A DNA stretch of 64,000 nt, taken from assembly GCA_902776935.1 (NCBI GenBank), contig CACYRS010000003.1, positions 1 to 64,000 on the forward strand, in the 5' to 3' direction. This DNA is from an uncultured Prevotellaceae bacterium (GTDB lineage: Bacteria > Bacteroidota > Bacteroidia > Bacteroidales > Bacteroidaceae). A model generated the notes under the pieces. The model was not told the DNA's origin and made no database searches. It saw only the letters and a program-made list of their open reading frames with translations. This document shows, piece by piece, positions 25,855 to 35,216 of the stretch. Each line of letters begins with the position of its first letter. The first letter of the stretch is position 1. A program made the position numbers and the translations under genes.

Positions 25855-27921
25855 TTATTGTTTTTTAAATACCAAATCCTCTTTACATTTCTTTGAGAAC
25901 ATGTCAAACATTCCCCGTAAGGTATCATAGTTCTTTTCTGGATGAGACACCTTATTAGTATTAAACTGGTACTTCACTTGAATCATATTATCAGTAGAGG
26001 TGGTTATCAGTCGTCCGCTGAGCCCCTTGTCTGGTGTAGAGGCAATAGTCTGCCACCCCTCACCGTCTAATGCATATCCTTCTGGCAACATGAGGTTAAC
26101 AACAACCTGATAAGAACCTTCAGAGCTGAACTCTACAGGCAGGAGCCTTCTTTCTGCAGTGAACGGATTATTATCCATTGGTGTTGTATTGAATGGATTG
26201 ATGCTTATCTTTCCATCACTTACCTCACCTTGTTTTGTGAAGTCCACCTCTTCCTTTGCCTCTGATGAGAACTCGTTTGTAATGCCCTTCTGCTGACGAT
26301 ATTTCAGAGCAGCCAAACCTTTGTACATAGTAACTTGCTTGCCACTAAGCTTTCCGTTGACATCGAGAGTGGCATCGATAATTGTTGCTATCTGTGACTT
26401 TGATACTTTCTGAAGGTTCACCCAAGGACTTCTGTTTCCTTTTGCTACCAGACGTGCCTTATCTACCAACAAGACTTCTGGTATAGCGTCAAGACATCCT
26501 CCTGCAGATGAAGCATCCACGTATGATGTCATACCATTACTGTACTTAATAGCCACAACGTATGTCGACAGTTTGCTTATAGTCGGGAAGTTGTATGGCA
26601 TCTGTCCCTCATCTCTCTGTCGCAGGACAACGGGATCAGCTTTTAGTCCAGCATCACGTAATGTCTGTATCAGGAGCATATTTATATCGGCGTTGTTTCC
26701 CTCACCTTTCTTGAGCGTCTCACTGGTTTTCTCTGGCCACAAAAAATATTTGCCATTCCATTTAACCTTATTGAACACCATCTTGCATATAGCCTCTGCA
26801 CGATCCTGCTCATTCGTGATATCCTTTGCACTTGAGAGTTCATCACTTAACGGACTGTGATTGCTCAATTGTTTTCCGAGATCATCGTCATCGAGCAGCA
26901 TAGCGTCAATCTGATCCCATGTTTTAGCGTATGGCATTGACATTGTGCCTCTCAAACTGAAAGTCTTCAATTCTGCAGTGATGCCCGCGCAGTAATCGTT
27001 TACATTCCAGACATACAGGTCCTTCGGCATAGCTATCAAATTACGACCAACACAAGTATAGCGATTTGTATTTACGGTTATCGGCTTTGCCAATGGGTCG
27101 CTCTCAATCTTATATTGCATACTTCCAACTGTGCATGTACAAGCCAATCTTTGTATGCCATGTTCCTCAATATTGAAGATCAAATAGTTAGGAATCTCCA
27201 TATCAAGGCATGCGTAGGCAACAGGTATCTCGCACTGTGCAAACCAGTCATGCAGGCGCCAGAAAAGCTGGCTGTGAAGGGTATACTCATATTCTATCAC
27301 CGTTCCTTCCTTTACGTTGGGAACAGTAAACTTTACCTGCCAGTTCTGGTTATCGATCTGCTCCTTGACAACATCACTATTTTTTAGTTTACTCTTCACT
27401 ACCTTGCCATTTTCCATGTTGAATGCTGTCGCCTTAAGGTCTTCAACACTCTCATCTGTGTAAACACCCATTGCGTTCTCAGTCATTGAGCCTCCTGCAT
27501 CATCGAAATACGAGATTGGTGAGTTCGTTCCTGCTCCGAAATTAGTTTTGAATTTGTTGGTTCCGATATCTATCGAACTAGCTTTTAGCGATATTCGTGT
27601 AGCATTGATACCCGACTTATTCTCTTCAATCTTCGAATATGGAATAGTAACATTTGCGAAACGCGCTCCTTCTGGTTTAAGCACTTTTACACGGAATTTC
27701 TCATGGTAGTCTACAACATATCCGTTAGGCTGGATGGTGTACTCTACATTGGTAAGTCTGCACAGGATTACAGCCTCAGCATTGGGATCCTGCTGATATA
27801 CAGTCATCTGCATCTCCTCCTTGGTAGGCTTGCCAAACTTCTTGTTGATATTGTCTTGTGCTATGGCAGGTAGCCATAGAGCAGACATAATAACGAATAG
27901 CTTTAATACTTTTAGTTTCAT
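25855..27921 (-). CDS. DUF3857 / transglutaminase-like secreted protein, catalytic Cys not conserved
   Basis: The protein is 688 residues with a signal peptide (cleavage near PAIAQ). A DUF3857 beta domain spans roughly 50-290 (VVDYHEKFRVKVLKPEGA). A transglutaminase-like core follows around 385-480, containing EGNNADINMLLIQTLRDAGL. Active transglutaminases have Cys in this helix; here Asn or Ala stands there, so peptide crosslinking is not expected. YVDASS supplies the Asp region. A DUF3858-like beta domain closes the protein. Bacteroidetes have many such proteins of unknown use in the periplasm or at the cell surface. It is the middle gene of the five-gene operon, separating the two duplicated gene pairs. 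Confidence 0.8.
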   Translation of the reverse strand: MKLKVLKLFVIMSALWLPAIAQDNINKKFGKPTKEEMQMTVYQQDPNAEAVILCRLTNVEYTIQPNGYVVDYHEKFRVKVLKPEGARFANVTIPYSKIEENKSGINATRISLKASSIDIGTNKFKTNFGAGTNSPISYFDDAGGSMTENAMGVYTDESVEDLKATAFNMENGKVVKSKLKNSDVVKEQIDNQNWQVKFTVPNVKEGTVIEYEYTLHSQLFWRLHDWFAQCEIPVAYACLDMEIPNYLIFNIEEHGIQRLACTCTVGSMQYKIESDPLAKPITVNTNRYTCVGRNLIAMPKDLYVWNVNDYCAGITAELKTFSLRGTMSMPYAKTWDQIDAMLLDDDDLGKQLSNHSPLSDELSSAKDITNEQDRAEAICKMVFNKVKWNGKYFLWPEKTSETLKKGEGNNADINMLLIQTLRDAGLKADPVVLRQRDEGQMPYNFPTISKLSTYVVAIKYSNGMTSYVDASSAGGCLDAIPEVLLVDKARLVAKGNRSPWVNLQKVSKSQIATIIDATLDVNGKLSGKQVTMYKGLAALKYRQQKGITNEFSSEAKEEVDFTKQGEVSDGKISINPFNTTPMDNNPFTAERRLLPVEFSSEGSYQVVVNLMLPEGYALDGEGWQTIASTPDKGLSGRLITTSTDNMIQVKYQFNTNKVSHPEKNYDTLRGMFDMFSKKCKEDLVFKKQ

Positions 27922-27947
27922 TTCCTATTGATTTAGTTGACAATCGT

Positions 27948-29432
27948 TTATTTATATTCCACTGGTCTGGCATCACCTTTGAGCACATCAGCGAACTGCT
28001 GCGGACTAATGGTGACAGGGCCTCGCATGAATTCCGGTATATTATAACATTTCATGAACTCACGATGATAATTTGGATTTGCACATGGCAGTTCAAACGG
28101 CTTCGCGCCTTTGCCATCTTTATCTATATGTGAAATAAAAGGACGTGTGTAGTTACCATCGTAGCGACGACTACTGAATACGACCCAACGTCCGTTAGAA
28201 GACCATGAGTGATAGCTCTCTGTATCTAGCGAGTTTATCTCCTGCATTGGACGCACCTCTCCTGTCTTGAGGTCAAGTAGCCAGAGATCCGCGTCACGAT
28301 GCCAGATGTGGAACACACCATATTCTGCAAGTGCAAACATCAGGTATCTTCCGTCAGGTGAGATTCGAGGCAATGTAGCACTCTTGTCAAGAGAATCGGC
28401 AGCAAAGACCAGTTCACGAGGCCCGAACTGGGTTGTCTCTGGATCGAAAGTCTTGCGATAGATATTATACTTTATCTCGTTAGAATGCTTGATAAGTTCC
28501 AAAGCCTGATCTTCTATAGAGTCGCCATATTCAAAATGGGCACTGCAATAATAAAGCATCTTACCGTCAGGAGACCAGAATGGAAACACCTCCAACTCAT
28601 TGGGATCACGCTCAATGTTGGATACAACATTCTTCTCAACATCATAGGCTATAAGATCGCTTTGGGTATCGAAAACCTCAACCTTATTGGGATCAATAGT
28701 ATGAAAAGTCTGGTGCGTGAGGTTTGTGGAATAGACTATTAGCGGTAACCAGGGATGCCAAGTTGGATAGACACCTGCAGAGAGAATAGAGTCATTCTTC
28801 ATGTTTATCTTCTGTATCTTCCCATCATATGCAATGACTGTGCCACCAAGATTCTGACGTGCATGGAATTGCATGCGCTCAGGATTATACTGTTGATAAT
28901 TGTGGCAATTAATACATTGTCCGGAAGACTCTTCGGTACAGAGCATATTATTATATATAACGCTCTCGTCATAGTTTTCAAGATTACGTTGCCTAATGGT
29001 CAACTCCTCGTATGAAACGTATGAAGGCGAGATGATACGATAGCTGATATAGGGATCGATGGAATCCTTGGAAATATATATGTTAAATGGTTTATATCTC
29101 GTCCACTGTCCCTGATTACTTACGTATGTCTCAACCTGAATGGTTTGTCCTTGAGCTACAGAAGTAAGCCTGCGCCAATCATCTATATCAGGCAAAGCCT
29201 GTGCTCCACAACAGATAATCTCTTCATCAGCAAAAGAGTAGCGTACCGCCATCTCATCCGACGGGACATCCATCTGAAACGTCAGCGGCGCAATATTTAC
29301 TGGCACTGTGACATTCACATAGTCAGGATAGATGCGAGGCAGCGATTCTGACTGTATATAGTCTGTGGGTATCTTGTTGCCGCAAGAGTATAGAATTATC
29401 AGGAGGGTAATGAGGGAAAACACTTTCTTCAT
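27948..29432 (-). CDS. PD40/TolB-like propeller lipoprotein with CxxCH haem-attachment motif (copy A)
   Basis: The protein is 494 residues. MKKVFSLITLLIILYSC gives a lipobox with Cys17. PDYVNVTVPVNIAPLTFQM matches the same place in copy B. GQCINCHNYQQYNPERMQF carries CxxCH (Cys173, Cys176, His177) and a Met 10 residues later that could be an axial ligand. Propeller strands follow: FWSPDGKMLYYCS, ISPDGRYLMFAL and SWSSNGRWVVFSS. It is second in the operon, 3 bases after the membrane protein gene. The two copies are clearly diverged, so the duplication is old. No enzyme family was recognised. Confidence 0.75.
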   Translation of the reverse strand: MKKVFSLITLLIILYSCGNKIPTDYIQSESLPRIYPDYVNVTVPVNIAPLTFQMDVPSDEMAVRYSFADEEIICCGAQALPDIDDWRRLTSVAQGQTIQVETYVSNQGQWTRYKPFNIYISKDSIDPYISYRIISPSYVSYEELTIRQRNLENYDESVIYNNMLCTEESSGQCINCHNYQQYNPERMQFHARQNLGGTVIAYDGKIQKINMKNDSILSAGVYPTWHPWLPLIVYSTNLTHQTFHTIDPNKVEVFDTQSDLIAYDVEKNVVSNIERDPNELEVFPFWSPDGKMLYYCSAHFEYGDSIEDQALELIKHSNEIKYNIYRKTFDPETTQFGPRELVFAADSLDKSATLPRISPDGRYLMFALAEYGVFHIWHRDADLWLLDLKTGEVRPMQEINSLDTESYHSWSSNGRWVVFSSRRYDGNYTRPFISHIDKDGKGAKPFELPCANPNYHREFMKCYNIPEFMRGPVTISPQQFADVLKGDARPVEYK

Positions 29433-29435
29433 AAA

Positions 29436-31253
29436 TCAAATATATGTGATATCTTTCAGGAAGTAATATTCGAAATAATATGTATTGCCAAACATTGGAT
29501 AAAGTGCTTCGCGCACTTCCTCTATAGGCTGTCCATCCATTTGTTGAGCCTGACGCGAGAATGCTTCATAGCTCTCTTTCACATTCTTGTTAAACGGTAT
29601 CTTATAGATGATGTCGGAATGTTGGAGATTGCCGAAAAGATAGGCTGCCTCTTGAAAGATACGTGGAATCTTATCATGTGGATGAAGTTTTGCATACTGG
29701 AAGAATCGTGGCCAGAAGAGCTTTGCATCTCTCTTCCAAAGAGCTGCCAACACAGCCTGTTCCTGGAAATAAGGATCGTCAGAATCAATGTCAGCCAGAA
29801 GCGACATCAGGAAATTCTCCACATAGCCTTTGTCAGAACCAAGGCGGTTATCGTAATGCATCATATGGGTGATGGGGGCCGTCTCAGGCACTTCGGCTAT
29901 CTGCTCTGGATGATCCAGTAAGTTCTGTACACCCTCAGCCCATTTTGAGTAATAGTGCGTTTGTCGGAGGATATCAAGGAACTTACGGGCTGCCTCTTTC
30001 TCGCCACTCAGCAGTGAACAGCGAGCCATATACTGTAGCACTTCCAGACGCCAGCCATACTCAACACCTTCTTCCATACACATGCGGTGGCACTCGTTAG
30101 GCAGTCCATATTGATAATAAATCAGACGACCTGCTACATGATACATATATACAGGCAATGGTGTGTTGCTTTTCTTGGACCCCTTCGGGAAGTTATACAT
30201 CTCATCTAGCTGTAGTCCAAGACGTGAGAGGGCGAGATTATGCATCATCACTATAGCACGAGTAGGCTCTGTCTTCTGTTTCTTACCTTCTTTTAACACT
30301 CCCTCCCAGTCTACTCTCTCTATACAGTGCTGCATCGTTAGTTCATGATGGAAATTATCGTCCTTATACCAGAATATCCAGACGCTGGAGATTATTGCTG
30401 TCAACAGTATACCCTGTAGTGTTCTTACTCTGACATTCTTCTGCCACCTTACAGGCAAAGAAGCCTGGTAGCATATCACAATCAACAGGAAAAATGCTCC
30501 TAAAAGATAATAAGGTACATAATATGTGTGATATGTCTCAAATATCGTGAATGAAGGAAGTGCTGCCTTCCAAAGATAAATGAGGTTGGTCTGATTGTAG
30601 ACGTAACGGTAGAATAATAGTGGAATGGTTACAATACTGAGAAGTGCCACAACTGAAATAATAACATTATTAATGTGGTTCTTAGAGATTCGCCATGTCC
30701 AAATACCCATTAAAAGAACTGCTACTAATGAATATGCTCCTAATAGCGGATAACCTAGTAATGCAGAGACTACAATCCATGACAAGTTTAGCCATCTTTT
30801 CTCAGACAGGGCACGAAAGGCCCAAAGCTGTGCAACAGCAATGGTTGTACCTATAGTAGCAACGAAGAAATACCCCCTCAACTTCATGAAATAGTTCCAA
30901 TAGCCTAAGTCCATGTTGGCGATAATCAGGATGGCTACAGGTATCAGAGATATGATATTCCATTGGGCTGAGATTCGGAAAGCTCTTTTGACAAGCCACA
31001 TCAACAACAACCACCATCCACAAAGCATCAGAACACCAAGCCAAGGTTGTAACAGGAACTGTGTAAAGAAACAGCTTATATAGGAAAGCAAGCCTCCTGG
31101 CACTAACATCTGCTCATGGAAAAAAGAGGCTGTGTAGAGGAACAGATTATATTGCTGGACCTTCCATAAAAGGTCTGCCTCAAAGACCAGCATCGCAAGA
31201 GCGACTGCCAGCAATGCTCCCAGCCATAATAATATATGTTTTATTCTTTTCAT
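29436..31253 (-). CDS. Multi-pass membrane protein with helical C-terminal domain, DUF6057-like (copy A)
   Basis: The protein is 605 residues and first in the operon. About nine predicted membrane helices occupy residues 8-300, including FLYTASFFHEQMLVPGGL, which parallels the loop in copy B. A soluble helical domain follows (SLLSGEKEAARKFLDILRQT, YVENFLMSLLAD, then MFGNTYYFEYYFL at the end). The near-identical place of FLDILRQT here and FLGLLRQT in copy B shows common origin. The function is unknown. A TAACTTTG promoter box sits 20 bases upstream. Confidence 0.65.
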   Translation of the reverse strand: MKRIKHILLWLGALLAVALAMLVFEADLLWKVQQYNLFLYTASFFHEQMLVPGGLLSYISCFFTQFLLQPWLGVLMLCGWWLLLMWLVKRAFRISAQWNIISLIPVAILIIANMDLGYWNYFMKLRGYFFVATIGTTIAVAQLWAFRALSEKRWLNLSWIVVSALLGYPLLGAYSLVAVLLMGIWTWRISKNHINNVIISVVALLSIVTIPLLFYRYVYNQTNLIYLWKAALPSFTIFETYHTYYVPYYLLGAFFLLIVICYQASLPVRWQKNVRVRTLQGILLTAIISSVWIFWYKDDNFHHELTMQHCIERVDWEGVLKEGKKQKTEPTRAIVMMHNLALSRLGLQLDEMYNFPKGSKKSNTPLPVYMYHVAGRLIYYQYGLPNECHRMCMEEGVEYGWRLEVLQYMARCSLLSGEKEAARKFLDILRQTHYYSKWAEGVQNLLDHPEQIAEVPETAPITHMMHYDNRLGSDKGYVENFLMSLLADIDSDDPYFQEQAVLAALWKRDAKLFWPRFFQYAKLHPHDKIPRIFQEAAYLFGNLQHSDIIYKIPFNKNVKESYEAFSRQAQQMDGQPIEEVREALYPMFGNTYYFEYYFLKDITYI

Positions 31254-31272
31254 TGAAGTTGATAACTTGCTG

Positions 31273-31280
31273 CAAAGTTA
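31273..31280 (-). promoter_or_regulatory. Promoter -7 box of the five-gene propeller lipoprotein operon
   Basis: Minus-strand TAACTTTG, 20 bases upstream of ATG 31253, suggests a very short leader. The gap 31254-31449 otherwise holds only this box and two terminators of the upstream xylanase gene. Confidence 0.55.
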
Positions 31281-31329
31281 CATATTATTACTGAATTATC
31301 CAAATAATGATCATCAAAAGCATCAAAAA

Positions 31330-31355
31330 GGTCTGGACTTTCTCAAGCCCAGACC
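31330..31355 (-). terminator. Second terminator after the xylanase gene
   Basis: GGTCTGG..CTT pairs with AAG..CCAGACC around TCTC with one A-C mismatch. On the minus strand the stem is followed by TTTTTGATGCTTTT. Confidence 0.7.
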
Positions 31356-31410
31356 CCAAAACAATGTAAAGTTCTAAAATTGCCTGTCCGAAGACCGACA
31401 ATGGGATAAA

Positions 31411-31440
31411 AGCGGGGGAGCGAACTTTTACTCCCCTGCT
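31411..31440 (-). terminator. First terminator after the xylanase gene
   Basis: A 10-bp GC-rich stem with one mismatch (minus strand AGCAGGGGAG with CTCCCCCGCT), 10-base loop, then TTTTATCCC. It starts 10 bases after the stop of the xus operon. Confidence 0.8.
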
Positions 31441-31449
31441 CTTTTAGTA

Positions 31450-34185
31450 TTACTCTGCGCCAAAGCCTTTTGCGAAGCCAGCGTAAGTATGCTTACGATA
31501 GAACTGCTCATCCCAGAGGCCAACAGGCTCACCACCACGCCATCCGCTTGTTGCAGGAGCATCAGTAGCGCACCACTGGCAGATACCCCACTGCTGAGCC
31601 TGAGGAATAATTGTAAGGTACTCCTTGATAATCCATGTGTAGAAGTCTGCCATCTGATGATGCATCTCCTCTGTCATATCAACAGTCTTGGTACCTTCTG
31701 TTGCACCCTTCTTAACATAGCCCATGTCGAGCTCAGAGATACGAACGAGCTTACCAGAAGCTGCCATCAGTTTGAATGACTCTGTGATAGCCTTCTTCTT
31801 ACTCTCCTGAGTTGTAGGATCCTCATAGAAAGAGATGTGCATCTGAGAACCGATACCGTCAATCTTTGTTACGCCATCAGCTTCCCAGCGCTCAATCCAC
31901 TTGATTAAGCTCTTCAGCTTACCGTTCTGATCCCAGTCGCTCTCAAGGTTATAGTCGTTAACAAAGAGCTTCAGGTCGTTGCCGCCATACTGACGTGCCA
32001 AACGAACAGCAGTACGAACATAGTCAAGATCACCGAGGTAGTCCTGCCAGAAGAAGTCCGTAGTATTGTCTGGTGTACCATGCTGCAGAGCATATACGCC
32101 TTCGCCATCAGGATTGCCACCAGAAATAGCCTCATTGACAACATCCCATGCCTTAACCATTACCTCAGTGCCTTCCTCATTCTTACAAGCATCCATCATA
32201 CCGCTGATCCACTTATCCATAGCATAGGTAAGAGTATCCTTCTTCTCTTGAGCTGTCTGAGGAATACCGCCACCTGTGCTCTCCTTCTCTATCTCAAGAA
32301 CCACATTATCAATATAGTATGCTCCTGGAGAAGTATTAGGAGACATATTAAATGCAATAGACTTCATACCATTGGCACCTGCCATTGAACCATCAACAGT
32401 AAACTCCTTGTCGTAATTCTGCCAATCGCCAGTAAACTGTACTGTACCTGCACAAGACCAATGCTGATATTCTCCAGGACCAAAGTGTGCCTGAGTATCA
32501 ACGCCTGTTCCTACACAACCGCCATCAGCCTTATAGTCAAAGCTAACATGAACTTTGGTTCCTTCAGGAAGTACTTCATTAGAAACAATCCAGAACTGGC
32601 TTTCCCAAGAGTCGGGATAACCACCCTTAGAGGTAATCTTAGCACCGCGGCTACCATCTTTACCTACACCATCAATAATTTCATAAACGATAGCTCCCTG
32701 ATCAGACTTAGTAGCAAAGTTAACAGCATCTGTGCCCTCCATGTCGCCATTATTAATCATCGAAGCCCAATACTGAACAGGACCTGTATTAACCTTCTCT
32801 CTCTCAATCTCAAGGGAAACATTATCGATATAGTAGTTACCGGCAGAAGTATTGGGTGACATGTTGAATGCAATAGACTTCATACCATTGGCACCTGCCA
32901 TTGAACCATCAACGGTAAACTCCTTCTCATAACTCTGCCAATCTGCAGTGAACTTTGGTGAACCGGCACAAGACCAGTGCTGATATTCTCCAGGACCGAA
33001 GTGTGCCTGAGTGTCAACGCCTGTGCCAACACAACCGCCATCTGCCTTATAATCAAACTTCACGCGAACCTTATCGCCTTCCTTCAATACCTCATTAGAA
33101 ACAATCCAGAACTGGCTCTCCCAAGAATCGGCATAACCTCCCTTTGAGGAAATCTTGGCACCACGGCTTCCGTCTTTACCTACTCCATCAAAGATCTCAT
33201 AAACAATAGCACCTTGATCTGACTTGGTAGCGAAGTTTTTAGCATCGTTACCCTCCATATCACCATTATCAATGATTGACTCCCAATACTTAATAGTACC
33301 GCCGGCAGCCTTTTCTATATGAGAAACCTTGATATTCTTGATGCAGAAACGACCATCAAAGCCTCCTGGCTGGAAAATAAGGTCGCAAGGAGTACCCTTT
33401 ACACCTGAGAAATCGCAAGAAATAAGCTGCCAGTCTCCTTCCTTAACATGCAAAGTAGAACTTGCAGGATCTTCACCCCAAGACCAACGCATCTGAACAC
33501 CGACATCACCAGATTTATCAGATTTGACTTCACATGTTACCTTGTATGTATAATCCTTATCTGGAGCAGTTGGAATACCTGTAGCAATAAAATATTGATA
33601 CCATCCACCAGGGAACTCACTAATCAAACCTTCTTCCTTACTATAGTTTGGAGTATAACCCATAACGTAGTAAGGGAACGATGCTACAGTTGTAAGATCC
33701 TGGTAGTAATCCTCAACTTCCTGCTCACCACCAGGCGTAACAGGAACAGGCTTATCTGCAATCAGGGTATTGAGCCATTTCACTGGCTGCTGAGCATGCC
33801 AAGCCAATGTGTGACCATAAACATTCATGCCTGCGTTGACAGCTTCTGTTACATAAGACTCAACTGTTCCAAAATTCATGCTACCATCATCTGCTACACA
33901 TGAAGCCATCTTCATAGCGTTACCAGCAACGGTCTCATTAAAGTTCACGTTAGTAATCACATATGTAGAACCTTGACTAGCATAGTCAGCTGCATCCGTA
34001 CCTATTCCCAGATGGAAATTCGGATCAGAAACATACTCCTTCAAAGCCTTATACTCGGAAAGATAAGCATATTTCTCGGTCTTATCAGGACGTCCTACCT
34101 GGAAGTTTCTGTCGAACTCATCTGCACACGAAGCCATAAGCATGGCTCCGAGTGCTAAAATGATATATTGCTTTTTCATTTTCAT
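31450..34185 (-). CDS. xyn10C: GH10 endo-1,4-beta-xylanase lipoprotein with inserted carbohydrate-binding modules (Xyn10C-type)
   Basis: The protein is 911 residues with lipobox LMASC (Cys20), hence a lipoprotein probably on the cell surface. The GH10 barrel is split. Its first part (about 40-165) has NFNETVAGNAMK and GHTLAWHAQQP. Its second part (about 640-911) has VKAWDVVNEAIS with acid/base Glu685 and VRISELDMGY with nucleophile Glu818. Between them lie three beta-sandwich modules of the CBM4/9 type: one at about 168-292 and two nearly identical ones at about 300-463 and 472-634. This split architecture is that of the surface xylanase Xyn10C of Prevotella and Bacteroides xylan loci. The gene is last in the xus operon and cuts xylan for import by the SusC/SusD pairs. 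Confidence 0.93.
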   Translation of the reverse strand: MKMKKQYIILALGAMLMASCADEFDRNFQVGRPDKTEKYAYLSEYKALKEYVSDPNFHLGIGTDAADYASQGSTYVITNVNFNETVAGNAMKMASCVADDGSMNFGTVESYVTEAVNAGMNVYGHTLAWHAQQPVKWLNTLIADKPVPVTPGGEQEVEDYYQDLTTVASFPYYVMGYTPNYSKEEGLISEFPGGWYQYFIATGIPTAPDKDYTYKVTCEVKSDKSGDVGVQMRWSWGEDPASSTLHVKEGDWQLISCDFSGVKGTPCDLIFQPGGFDGRFCIKNIKVSHIEKAAGGTIKYWESIIDNGDMEGNDAKNFATKSDQGAIVYEIFDGVGKDGSRGAKISSKGGYADSWESQFWIVSNEVLKEGDKVRVKFDYKADGGCVGTGVDTQAHFGPGEYQHWSCAGSPKFTADWQSYEKEFTVDGSMAGANGMKSIAFNMSPNTSAGNYYIDNVSLEIEREKVNTGPVQYWASMINNGDMEGTDAVNFATKSDQGAIVYEIIDGVGKDGSRGAKITSKGGYPDSWESQFWIVSNEVLPEGTKVHVSFDYKADGGCVGTGVDTQAHFGPGEYQHWSCAGTVQFTGDWQNYDKEFTVDGSMAGANGMKSIAFNMSPNTSPGAYYIDNVVLEIEKESTGGGIPQTAQEKKDTLTYAMDKWISGMMDACKNEEGTEVMVKAWDVVNEAISGGNPDGEGVYALQHGTPDNTTDFFWQDYLGDLDYVRTAVRLARQYGGNDLKLFVNDYNLESDWDQNGKLKSLIKWIERWEADGVTKIDGIGSQMHISFYEDPTTQESKKKAITESFKLMAASGKLVRISELDMGYVKKGATEGTKTVDMTEEMHHQMADFYTWIIKEYLTIIPQAQQWGICQWCATDAPATSGWRGGEPVGLWDEQFYRKHTYAGFAKGFGAE
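32284..33288 (-). repeat. Tandem duplicated carbohydrate-binding module inside the xylanase gene
   Basis: Copies lie at about 32797-33288 and 32284-32772, 516 bases apart. Protein stretches such as ATKSDQGAIVYEI, GVGKDGSRGAKI and DGSMAGANGMKSIAFNMSPN are identical or nearly so in both. Differences sit mainly near module edges. This indicates a recent duplication or ongoing gene conversion. Confidence 0.85.
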
Positions 34186-34198
34186 TATGTTTTAAGCA

Positions 34199-35185
34199 TT
34201 ACTTACTATAAACAGGAGCAAACTCTGTGAGGGTAACGCCACTACGCTGCCATACCATTTTCTCATGGGTAGAGAACTGCTTTCCATCAGCAAAGGTAAC
34301 AGTGTAGTTTAGCTCCATTCCATCACGGTCCTTATTGCCCCAGGCTTTCTTCTCTGTATCGTCACCCCAAGAACATGTTCCTGTTGCAGTTACACCATCT
34401 GTAAGAGAACTGATAGTTCCACCGGCAAATGATAATTTAAGATTGGCATTATACAATTTACCACCATCTTGGAATGAAACAGCATAAGAGCAATCCTCCA
34501 AAGACAAGGTTTTAATCTGCACTGCCTGAGCTTTCTCTATGTTAGCAGTAGAAGTTGTTCCATTGGTGAGCCAGTAACCAGAATACTTGTTCTGGAACTT
34601 AACACAATAGAGTATATAGTCCATTGGCTTAACATCCCATACAGATTCATCAGTACGAGAACCAGAGAAGCCCTCAAGCAAACTACCAGTAAGGATCTTT
34701 CCAAATCCAGTCTGACTTGTCATCACTAGAGGAATAACATAGGTAGCATTTACTGCATCAGGATCGTTGAAGAATGCGTCTGTAAGCTGAACCTCAGTAG
34801 CACCATTCATTGTTCCGTTGAAAGACAATGTATTGGTAGAAAGCTGATAGTAGCTGCTTGGCATTGCCTTAACAGGAGTTACGCCATCTTCAAAATAGAG
34901 GTTGTCAACCAAGCTCTCATCAACAGCAACCTGCACACTACCATTAGATCCATTGTATGAGCCACCAAAGGTAGCCATAATCTGGCACTTATGTGCATGA
35001 TCGAGTGTAAGATCATATTCATCGTCACCTAATACTATCGTACGAACAGGGTACTGATAGGGGAAATAGACTGTCGTACCACCCTCATAATCAGGGAAGG
35101 TCTGGTCTCCGTTTTTGCATGACCAAAGACCGCAGACGAGTCCGATTCCACAGATGAACTTTATTATATTATGTTTCATAATCAT
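34199..35185 (-). CDS. xusE: Outer-membrane lipoprotein of the xylan system (XusE-like, DUF1735-type N-terminus)
   Basis: The protein is 328 residues. MKHNIIKFICGIGLVCGLWSC gives a lipobox, and either ATG 35185 or 35179 could be the start. The N-terminal half has a DUF1735-like beta domain (YEGGTTVYFPYQYPVRTIV; YVIPLVMTSQTGFGKIL). The C-terminal half is beta-rich with YSGYWLTNG. Its place between the second SusD and the GH10 gene equals that of XusE in the Prevotella xylan utilisation system. The role is likely glycan binding at the surface, inferred from position. No catalytic motif was seen. Confidence 0.75.
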   Translation of the reverse strand: MIMKHNIIKFICGIGLVCGLWSCKNGDQTFPDYEGGTTVYFPYQYPVRTIVLGDDEYDLTLDHAHKCQIMATFGGSYNGSNGSVQVAVDESLVDNLYFEDGVTPVKAMPSSYYQLSTNTLSFNGTMNGATEVQLTDAFFNDPDAVNATYVIPLVMTSQTGFGKILTGSLLEGFSGSRTDESVWDVKPMDYILYCVKFQNKYSGYWLTNGTTSTANIEKAQAVQIKTLSLEDCSYAVSFQDGGKLYNANLKLSFAGGTISSLTDGVTATGTCSWGDDTEKKAWGNKDRDGMELNYTVTFADGKQFSTHEKMVWQRSGVTLTEFAPVYSK

Positions 35186-35216
35186 CTTTACTTATTTAGT
35201 TTTACATTGTTTTATA

